A stretch of 64,000 bases of DNA from JAAYAY01 sp964563135 (GTDB lineage: Bacteria; Planctomycetota; Planctomycetia; Pirellulales; Thermoguttaceae): NCBI GenBank assembly GCA_964563135.1, contig CAZLWV010000027.1:1-64000 (forward strand), in the 5' to 3' direction. Position numbers and translations under genes: made by a program. Positions 57,819 to 64,000 of this stretch are shown here, piece after piece (position 1 is the first letter of the stretch; each line of letters opens with the position of its first letter). The notes below the pieces were generated by a model, which had not been told where the DNA came from, did no database searches, and saw nothing but the letters and a program-made list of their open reading frames with translations.

Positions 57819-60035
57819 ATGAACACATTCCGCTGCACGCGATGCGGATTCCATGTCCAGCGGCCGACCCAGCCGTATAGCTGCCCCCAATGCGGAACGC
57901 AGGCGGTGGGGCTCTTCCAACTCGTACCCCAAGGCGCCGCGCCACCTCTGCCCCCGCAGCCACAACTGCCGCCCCAGTACCAACAACCACAAATGCCCGG
58001 CCATCCGGCCCAGCCCCAATATCCGCAGCAACCCCTGCCGACCCAACAACCGCAGCCCCCCGCGTATGGTCAGGGCTATCCGGCACCCCAACCACCGGGC
58101 TTGCCGCAACGTCCGGCGGCACCCCAGTACCCTCAGACACCCGGCTACGGGGTTCCTTCCGCCGGGTATCCGTCGGGGCAGCCCGGGCATGGCGGTATTC
58201 GGCCCGTGGCGCCCCAGTACGGGCCGCCATCCGGCCCGCCACCACAGGTTCCTTTCGGCCAAGGTGGCTATCCGGCGGCGCCCGTACAACTCCAGCAGCC
58301 GGCACCGCCGCAACCACCGTACGGCCGTCCTCCCCAGGCACCTCCGCAAGGTGGCCAGCCGTACTCGGGCCAGGGGTTTCCGTCCCACCAGCCCCAGGGA
58401 CCCATTCAGGGCTATCCGGCGTTTCCGCCGCCGGCAGGACCGTATCAGGGTCCACCTGCGGCCGTGCCGCCTCAGGACCACGTGTTTCAAGGTCAACAGG
58501 CGCCGCTGCCGTCCGAAAACCCTGCCGGCCCGATATCCCCGCAGGGTGTCTATCTCCCTGAGCCGGCACTCCAGCCGCCGACGGCCGCCCCCGCCGCTCC
58601 TGGACCGCCTGGGCCGCCAGCCGGCCTGCCGCAGACACCACCCCCCGCACCGATGCCGCCGCCAGCCGCAGGCCCGGCCAGTCGGCCGGCCCCTGCACCG
58701 CAGCACCCGCAGGCGAGCAAACAGCGTCCCGCCCCCTCGGCACCGACCCGCCCGCCACGGCCTTCTGTCTCCGATGGCCCGACGCGAGCACTTCCCCCTG
58801 CCAAACCGGCCGAGGCAGCGGGCGGCAAGCGTCCGGCCGCACGGCCGCCCGACAAGGCCGGGCCTCCAAGGTCGGTGTCGAAACCGCGCCGCCGGCCCGA
58901 GGTCCTGCGTCCGAAGGAGTTCTTGTGGGCGTTTCCTCCGGAGCCGCCTTTTCCCGACAAGGCTCGACCGGCCCGCAATGCCCCGGCCGTCGATGCCGAG
59001 GGCCGCATCTACCTGTACACACAGGGACGCCTCTACGCTCTTGCGGAGGAAGCGGGCAGGGTGAAAGTCGTCTGGGAGTATGTGCTCGGCACTCATGTGC
59101 CTGGCCCCGTTGTCGTGGCACCCGACGGCGGGCTGCGCATCCACGCCGCGGACGGACTGCTCCACAGTGTGACCGCATCGGGCAAGCAGCAGTGGACGCC
59201 GGCCAACGTGGGCGAACCGCTCGGCTGGGCCGCGCCGGTCGTCGACGCCCGCGGCAACACCTACCTCTGTGCCTACGACGGCGGGCTGGTGCGTGTCGAC
59301 GGGGAAGGCAAGCCAGGCCGCCGCCCCTTCTTCCCTTCGCGGCGCAAGTTCGACTCGACCGGCGTGGTTCTCGAAGAGGTGCTCATTGTAGGCTCCGAAG
59401 ATGGCTATGTGTTTGCCATCGGTCTGGATGAGGAGCGGGGCCGCAACCGCTGGGATCACGCCCTGGAATTCGGCTACGCCGGCGGGTTCATCAACTCGGC
59501 CCCGGCCGTTTCAGAAGACCGCGGCACGATCGTCGTTGCCGCCCGGGACGAGAACCTCTACGGTTTCGCCCCCAACGGCGCCCAGGCCTGGAGCGTGAAG
59601 CTCCCCGGCCAACTCCTCGGCTCACCGGTCATCGGGCCTGACGGCCACATCCTCATCGGCGTGACCCAGTCGCCTCGCGGACAGCAGGCCAGGGGCAGGC
59701 TTGTCTGCGTCGACGGCAATTCCCACAGGGTCCGCTGGGAGTACCATGCTGCCGACGCGATTGAATCCACGCCGGCCATCGGCGACGACGGCCTTGTCTA
59801 TTTCGGCGACAATTCCGGCGCCATCCATGCCCTCAACTCCTCCGGCCAGCTCCAGTGGAAGGCCCAGGTCGAGTCTGCCGTCCGCTCCGCCGGCACGATC
59901 CTCGCCCCCAACCAGGTGGCCTTCGGTCTGGACAACGATACCGTCGTGGTCCTGAAATGCTCCTCAAAAACCCTCGCCTCCGCCGGCTGGCCGAAACTGG
60001 CCCGCAATCGGGGCCAATCGGGGTTGATCGCGTAG
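57819..60035 (+). CDS. Zinc-ribbon, Pro/Gln-rich, PQQ-type beta-propeller protein (738 aa)
   Basis: The ATG at 57819 has GGGAAG just upstream. A zinc ribbon opens the protein (FRCTRCGFHV, CPQCGTQA; four Cys at about 5, 8, 22, 25). Residues 40-370 are Pro/Gln/Gly-rich low-complexity sequence. Residues about 385-735 form a beta-propeller of repeated PQQ-like blades (AVDAEGRIYLYTQGRLYALA, APDGGLRIHAADGLLHSV, PAIGDDGLVYFGDNSGAIHA). There is no signal peptide. A cytoplasmic scaffold or sensor is likely. It closes the plus operon; 225 bases, including short repeats, separate it from the GrpE-like gene. Confidence 0.8.
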   Translation: MNTFRCTRCGFHVQRPTQPYSCPQCGTQAVGLFQLVPQGAAPPLPPQPQLPPQYQQPQMPGHPAQPQYPQQPLPTQQPQPPAYGQGYPAPQPPGLPQRPAAPQYPQTPGYGVPSAGYPSGQPGHGGIRPVAPQYGPPSGPPPQVPFGQGGYPAAPVQLQQPAPPQPPYGRPPQAPPQGGQPYSGQGFPSHQPQGPIQGYPAFPPPAGPYQGPPAAVPPQDHVFQGQQAPLPSENPAGPISPQGVYLPEPALQPPTAAPAAPGPPGPPAGLPQTPPPAPMPPPAAGPASRPAPAPQHPQASKQRPAPSAPTRPPRPSVSDGPTRALPPAKPAEAAGGKRPAARPPDKAGPPRSVSKPRRRPEVLRPKEFLWAFPPEPPFPDKARPARNAPAVDAEGRIYLYTQGRLYALAEEAGRVKVVWEYVLGTHVPGPVVVAPDGGLRIHAADGLLHSVTASGKQQWTPANVGEPLGWAAPVVDARGNTYLCAYDGGLVRVDGEGKPGRRPFFPSRRKFDSTGVVLEEVLIVGSEDGYVFAIGLDEERGRNRWDHALEFGYAGGFINSAPAVSEDRGTIVVAARDENLYGFAPNGAQAWSVKLPGQLLGSPVIGPDGHILIGVTQSPRGQQARGRLVCVDGNSHRVRWEYHAADAIESTPAIGDDGLVYFGDNSGAIHALNSSGQLQWKAQVESAVRSAGTILAPNQVAFGLDNDTVVVLKCSSKTLASAGWPKLARNRGQSGLIA

Positions 60036-60093
60036 CGAGGTCGAGGTTCGCCGGCAAGTCCCGCTCAAGGCGGCACCCGGGCAGAATGCATGG

Positions 60094-60117
60094 GGCCAGG
60101 TCCGGGCCGACCTGGCC
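60094..60117. terminator. Strong inverted repeat between convergent genes
   Basis: GGCCAGGTC (60094-60102) pairs perfectly with GACCTGGCC (60109-60117) around a 6-base loop, about 60 bases after the propeller-protein stop and 50 bases before the stop of the convergent GHMP kinase. No T tract is present, but the position suits a bidirectional terminator. Confidence 0.5.
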
Positions 60118-60168
60118 ATGGTCACGGGCGGGTGCGGCAGGCCGTGCATGGGCAAACGGCGCAGTTGG

Positions 60169-61257
60169 TCAGGCGCCGCATCCTCGGAAGACGCCCTTCT
60201 TCGGAGACTCCCAGACCCGTAACCCTGTGGAGTTGAGATAGACGGGAATGTTCTGGGTCCCGGGAACCTCGGCCGCGATTGCACGCAGCATCTCCCGGTT
60301 CCTGGCTGCCGCAGGTCCGCCCAGCAGTGTTACCGAACCTCCGTCGCCGCCGGCGCCATTGACCTTCCAGCCAATCGCCCCGTGGCGGCGGGCAACGTCG
60401 ATCACCGCCTGGTGCGTCGGGCTGACAAGATCCGGATGGAGCATGGCTTGGGCCTGGGTGTTGTCGATCATCGCCCGGCCCAAAGCGTCGAAGTCGCCGG
60501 CATACAAGGCGTCGCGGGCGAGGATCGGCGTCCGTCGCAGGGGCTGGAGTTTCTGGGCGTCTGGACCGGCATCCTGCAGTTCGGCAATCACCCGCTCGTG
60601 GACTTTGGAGGAACTATGCGACTGGCCCAGGAAGACCAGCGAGAGTCTCGCCTCCAGCTCCCAGAGGATGGCCGGAGAAAGCACCAGAGGACTGACGATC
60701 GCGTGGGGGTACTCGAGGATCTCGATGAAGTTGATCCCTCCATAGGCTGACGCCAACTGGTCCTGGACACCGGACTGCTGATGGAGAAGATCGGTTTCGA
60801 TACGGTGGGCGGCACGGGCAACCTCATGGGGCGTCAGTCGACCCGGGGTCAGCAGGTCGAGAGCGCCGGTCAATGCCACGCTGACCGCGGCACTCGTGCC
60901 CGTGGAGGCACCGGCCGGGGCCTCGCAGAAGATGTCGATCTCGAGCGACAGATCGTCGGGCACACCCATGAACTGCAGGGCGGCTTCCAGCAGCGGATGC
61001 CGATCGTAGGTTCCGCCCACGCCGTCCAGCGTGTAGCGTTCGCCATAGTTCTCCGCGTAGATCGTGATCTGCGGACGACTCGCGTCGCGGGCGTAGACCC
61101 GCATCTGGACCTCGGCCGCAGGACAGACCGCGATGTTCAGCACCTTGCCGAATCGGGCGAACCACGTGTCGGTCCAACCGCCGAGGTCGTTGATCCGGAT
61201 CGGGGCGATACTGTTGATGATCCTCTCCGGCTTCTGGTTGAGACCCATGTTTCTCAT
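60169..61257 (-). CDS. GHMP-family sugar kinase (362 aa)
   Basis: The start at 61257 (MRNMGLNQKPERII) is chosen because upstream residues are not protein-like; an ATG nine bases later is also possible. GHMP landmarks are APIRINDLGGWTDTWF near the N-terminus, the ATP loop APAGASTGTSAAVSVAL and NGAGGDGGSVTLLGG near the C-terminus. The DLGGWTDT segment is typical of the heptose/fucose/arabinose 1-kinase branch (D-glycero-D-manno-heptose-7-phosphate kinase or L-fucokinase-like). The precise sugar is not clear. The gene lies in the same direction as pfkA and a PfkB kinase but is separated by 179 bases. Confidence 0.8.
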   Translation of the reverse strand: MRNMGLNQKPERIINSIAPIRINDLGGWTDTWFARFGKVLNIAVCPAAEVQMRVYARDASRPQITIYAENYGERYTLDGVGGTYDRHPLLEAALQFMGVPDDLSLEIDIFCEAPAGASTGTSAAVSVALTGALDLLTPGRLTPHEVARAAHRIETDLLHQQSGVQDQLASAYGGINFIEILEYPHAIVSPLVLSPAILWELEARLSLVFLGQSHSSSKVHERVIAELQDAGPDAQKLQPLRRTPILARDALYAGDFDALGRAMIDNTQAQAMLHPDLVSPTHQAVIDVARRHGAIGWKVNGAGGDGGSVTLLGGPAAARNREMLRAIAAEVPGTQNIPVYLNSTGLRVWESPKKGVFRGCGA

Positions 61258-61436
61258 CCCGGAATGAAGGCCACTGCAACACATCCGCCCAAGTGCACCG
61301 ACGCCCGTTTCACCCCGCACACTGCCAGAACCCGGCCGCTATGCGGGAGCTTGCCGCAGCTGCAGCAGGTGTTTCGTGCCTTGTCCAGCCGGGCAGGGAG
61401 GCGTGCAGCGCCTGCCTGCGCCGGCTGACCACAGGA

Positions 61437-62426
61437 TCAGTGCGCCATCGCCTCCAGCACACTTACCAGTGCCGGCGGGACCGGCTTGTGGCGGCCAAAA
61501 GTCTCTTCGAAAGGAGTCAGAACGAGTTGCTGGCCGATCTGGCCGGCCATCTTGCCTGACTGGCCGGCCAGGACGCTCGTGACGGCGAACTCTCCCAGCA
61601 GCGTGGCCAGGATCCGATCGGCCGGCACCGGCGTGCCGCCGCGTTGCAGGTGGCCGAGCGTGACCACTCGCGTGGGAAACGGGCAGTCGGCCGCCGCCAG
61701 GTCCGATTGGAGCTTCACGGCCCCTCCGTTCTCGTCCCCCTCGGCGACCACGACCATGATGGATCGCTTGCCTCGCGCCTTGAGCTGGCGAAGCCTGTCG
61801 ATGATCTCGGGAATGGAAGTCGGGGTCTCGGGGATGCACACAACCTCCGCCCCGCCGGCCATGGCGGTGAACAGCGCAATGTAGCCGCTGTGCCGCCCCA
61901 TGACCTCCACCAGGAACATCCGCTCGTGGCTCTCGGCCGTGTCGCGAAGCTTGTCGAGGGCTTCCACGGCGGTCTGTACCGCGGTGGCAAACCCGATGGT
62001 AAAATCCGTGCCGATCAGGTCGTTGTCGATCGTGCCCGGGCAGCCGATCACCAGGCCATCCCAGTACCTGGCCAGATCCACCGCTCCGTGGAACGTCCCG
62101 TCGCCGCCGATCGGCACCAGGGCGTCGATGCGGTGCTTCCGCAGGATTTCGGCGGCCTTCTTCTGCCCCTCGATCGTCCGGAATTCGTCGCTCCGGCTCG
62201 TGCGGAGGATCGTCCCTCCGTGCTTCGACAGGTTCGACACGCTCCGGGCGTCCATGATCGGCCGCCCATTCTCGTTGGTGTAGAAATCCTCGTTCAGCAG
62301 CCCCTGGTATCCGCGGCAGATCCCCACCACTTCCTGCCCGGCGGCGATCGCCGACCGAACCACGGCCCGGACGCACGGATTCATCCCCGGCGCGTCACCG
62401 CCGCTGCAAAAGACGCCTATACGCAT
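61437..62426 (-). CDS. pfkA: 6-Phosphofructokinase (ATP-type)
   Basis: The ATG at 62426 has CAGGAG 9 bases upstream. The protein is a 329-residue PFK: GVFCSGGDAPGMN (4-16), ALVPIGGDGTFHG (102-114), GCPGTIDNDLIGTD (128-141) and VEVMGRHSGY. The Gly after GGD (GGDGT rather than GGDDT) points to ATP rather than pyrophosphate as donor. It phosphorylates fructose-6-phosphate at C1, the committed step of glycolysis. The family is widely conserved and the residues are complete. Confidence 0.9.
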   Translation of the reverse strand: MRIGVFCSGGDAPGMNPCVRAVVRSAIAAGQEVVGICRGYQGLLNEDFYTNENGRPIMDARSVSNLSKHGGTILRTSRSDEFRTIEGQKKAAEILRKHRIDALVPIGGDGTFHGAVDLARYWDGLVIGCPGTIDNDLIGTDFTIGFATAVQTAVEALDKLRDTAESHERMFLVEVMGRHSGYIALFTAMAGGAEVVCIPETPTSIPEIIDRLRQLKARGKRSIMVVVAEGDENGGAVKLQSDLAAADCPFPTRVVTLGHLQRGGTPVPADRILATLLGEFAVTSVLAGQSGKMAGQIGQQLVLTPFEETFGRHKPVPPALVSVLEAMAH

Positions 62427-62528
62427 GGAAAAGCACTCCTGAATAAACTTGCTCGATGCAGCGTTATTCGCCGAAACCTGGATTTCTCGGGGGACCTCCA
62501 GAGTCTGGCGGCTTCTGCGTTCATGGCT

Positions 62529-63482
62529 TCAAATCGTTTCAACCTTCAGCCTATGCTCCTTCATGAATGCCTCAGCCTCCGGCCGGGTGAACACACTTTC
62601 AGTGGCCGTGATCGATCGGACGCAGCTTGCTCCCAAGGCGCTTCCCCAGCGCAGGCATCCGCCCATGTCCTCGCCGGCCAGAAGGCCTGCGATGAACCCA
62701 GCGTCGAACGCGTCGCCCGAGCCGGTGCCGCCGACGAACTCGGTCGGATAAACGCCCGATTTCAGTCGCCCCTCCGCGCCCAACAGGTAGCTTCCCTCCG
62801 AGCCGCAGGTGATGACCACGTTCTTCGCCCCGGCTTCGCAGAAGCGTTCGGCTTGAGCGATGGGATTCTTCAGCCCCGTGATCAACGCAGCCTCGTCGTC
62901 GTTGGGCATGAAGAAGTCAGTCTCGGGCAGAATCTTCTCCAGCCGCCCCCAGTAGTCCTTGTCGCCGTAGATTACCACATCCAGCACCGTCTTGGCCCCC
63001 CGCGCCCGGATCTTGCGGAAGACTTCCACAAGCGCCTCTGTCTCCAGTTCCGGCATCATGAAGAACCCGCCCACATACATCACCTTGGCCTGGCGGAGCC
63101 AGTCTTCGCGGATGTGCTGGACCGTGAAATGCGTATTCGCGGCCGGTGTGCTGATGAATCGCCGGTCCTGCCCCCGCACGTTGATCACCAGGCTCGCCGC
63201 CGAGCCCACGCCCGCAACCTCATGGATCCCGCTGGTGTCCACGCGATCGACCGACAGGGCCTCCACGATGAACCGGCCGAACGGATCGTCGCCCACACAG
63301 CCCGAAACGCCCACATCCACGCCGACTTTGGCCAGATCGAGGGCCGTGTTCGAAGCGCATCCTCCCAGGCTGAGCTGCATCCGCTCGGTCGGCACCAGCT
63401 CGCCCGCATCGGGCATTCTCTCGACCGGGGCACAGGCCACATCGGCAAACAGGATTCCCGCACTCAAACATTCGATTGCCAC
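62529..63482 (-). CDS. PfkB-family (ribokinase-type) sugar kinase (317 aa)
   Basis: The GTG at 63482 follows AGGA with 8-base spacing. The N-terminal signature is LSLGGCASNTALDLAKVGVD, and the catalytic and anion-hole motif is VGGTGSGDAFDAGFIAGLL near residues 250-268. There is no substrate-specific motif that fixes the sugar; ribose, fructose and adenosine kinases belong here. It lies 102 bases upstream of pfkA on the same strand, so shared expression is likely. Confidence 0.85.
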   Translation of the reverse strand: MAIECLSAGILFADVACAPVERMPDAGELVPTERMQLSLGGCASNTALDLAKVGVDVGVSGCVGDDPFGRFIVEALSVDRVDTSGIHEVAGVGSAASLVINVRGQDRRFISTPAANTHFTVQHIREDWLRQAKVMYVGGFFMMPELETEALVEVFRKIRARGAKTVLDVVIYGDKDYWGRLEKILPETDFFMPNDDEAALITGLKNPIAQAERFCEAGAKNVVITCGSEGSYLLGAEGRLKSGVYPTEFVGGTGSGDAFDAGFIAGLLAGEDMGGCLRWGSALGASCVRSITATESVFTRPEAEAFMKEHRLKVETI

Positions 63483-63798
63483 AGTACTTGTCCTAACTGC
63501 TTCTGCTGGAGTAGGTTATTGCATGGGCATGGCCCGCCCACACCCGTCGCTCATCGCTGCCGAAATGGCTGCTTAATGTGATACCAGCCGCGGGCGTGTT
63601 TTTCCAGCCCTGGGCCTGCCGGTCCCGTGCAGCGGCGCGGGACAGGTCGCCGGAAACGATTGGTGCAGGCGTATTGAATGAACGGTGGGGCTGACGGTTT
63701 CACGCGGAATCCGGGCTTCCGCTATCAGCCGTCGTTCCGTGATATGCAAGGCTCGAGGAGTGCCAGTTTCAAGGTCCGGTCCGCCAGCCGACGGCAAT
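63483..63798. other. 316-bp divergent intergenic region
   Basis: The region separates the minus-strand PfkB gene from the plus-strand release-factor-like gene and should hold both promoters. No RNA gene or repeat is recognised. A minus-strand open frame here (63573-63815) overlaps the release-factor gene start and has no ribosome-binding site. Confidence 0.5.
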
Positions 63799-64000
63799 TT
63801 GCATCCCGCTGCCACAGCCCCTGAACGGCTCTACCATCAGTGCCGCGTGGAACGTCTGCGCCGCAGCGGCCCGGGAGGGCAGCACCGCAACAAGGTGGAA
63901 ACGGCGATCCGCCTGGTCCATGCCCCGACGGGCGTCGTCGCCGAGGCCAGCGAGCGGCGAAGCCAGGAAGAGAACCGCCAGCGGGCATTGGCCCGGTTGC
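63799..64000 (+). CDS. Peptide-chain-release-factor-like GGQ protein, N-terminal part
   Basis: A TTG at 63799 gives MHPAATAPERLYHQCRVERL, the usual beginning of this family; in-frame GTGs at 63760 and 63739 are alternatives. The GGQ motif lies in RRSGPGGQHRNKVETAIRLV, followed by PTGVVAEASERRSQEENRQR. The gene runs off the right edge after 67 codons. The GGQ domain catalyses ester hydrolysis of peptidyl-tRNA on the ribosome; this short type lacks codon-recognition domains and is probably a rescue or release-like factor of the ArfB/PrfH kind. I recall relatives being common in planctomycetes. Confidence 0.8.
   Translation, partial: MHPAATAPERLYHQCRVERLRRSGPGGQHRNKVETAIRLVHAPTGVVAEASERRSQEENRQRALARL

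Noticed and set aside
57714..59459. Minus-strand Arg-rich frames opposite the Pro/Gln-rich linker (57714-59459 and 57817-59178)
   Set aside because: Low-complexity antisense of the Pro/Gln-rich region; no folded motif.
1..64000. CRISPR array or rRNA/tRNA genes
   Set aside because: No regularly spaced direct repeats and no recognisable RNA gene were seen on reading through the window.

Overview
The window looks like a chromosome segment from a GC-rich member of the Planctomycetota (Pirellulales type). The clues are the protein families and their style: a peptide-chain-release-factor-like GGQ protein, large fused enzymes, Pro-rich zinc-ribbon proteins, a planctomycete-style integrase, frequent GTG starts, and sugar kinase and NTP-transferase genes. 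No rRNA or tRNA gene and no CRISPR array was recognised.

Region 1 (1-15.6 kb) is an integrated phage-like element, entirely on the minus strand and running off the left edge. From its right end it carries a tyrosine recombinase, a winged-helix protein, two small excisionase-type helix-turn-helix proteins, and a DUF3102 protein. Next comes a single-chain type IIB topoisomerase (TopoVI-B and TopoVI-A halves fused, TopoVIII-like), then a protein with a degenerate family A DNA-polymerase-like palm. After these come a small-terminase-like protein, a coiled-coil tape-measure-like protein, and a series of short unassigned genes. Many of these genes are coupled by 4-bp ATGA/GTGA overlaps. The non-coding parts are unusual. 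Three copies of an ~87-bp intergenic repeat lie at 3.9, 4.6 and 7.0 kb, and a dense run of short near-perfect palindromes lies at 1045-1382. No large terminase, portal or capsid gene is visible, so the element is either cut by the window edge or not a complete phage.

Region 2 (15.9-28.1 kb) is ordinary chromosome. It holds an acidic/basic disordered protein, an Old Yellow Enzyme-GltD fusion, a YkgJ-type cysteine-cluster protein and a small TPR-like protein. A convergent minus-strand group follows: dapA, a GT4 glycosyltransferase, nagA and an NTP-transferase/GHMP-kinase fusion. This suggests amino-sugar and envelope metabolism.

Region 3 (28.2-60.0 kb) is the most striking part: two large divergent operons that start from a 474-bp intergenic region at 44.3-44.8 kb. 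The minus-strand operon encodes a membrane protein and an FHA protein (probably one gene split in two), a three-TM zinc-ribbon GTPase and a Ser/Thr-kinase-like protein. It continues with a GAP1-type GTPase-associated protein, a membrane-anchored helical protein, a vWA protein, a degenerate tandem-vWA protein, a PP2C phosphatase and a membrane-anchored protein with a possible Rossmann-like core. The plus-strand operon encodes a 2121-residue membrane protein with many Big2-like Ig domains, a SrfC-like dynamin-type GTPase and a SrfB-like actin/Hsp70-fold ATPase. It ends with a coiled-coil protein whose tail resembles GrpE and a zinc-ribbon/Pro-rich/beta-propeller protein. Together they read as one NTPase-centred, phospho-regulated envelope system combining GAP1/double-GTPase conflict-system parts with the SrfB/SrfC pair.

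Region 4 (60.1-64.0 kb) holds a GHMP sugar kinase, phosphofructokinase and a PfkB-family kinase on the minus strand, then the start of a plus-strand GGQ release-factor-like gene cut by the right edge.
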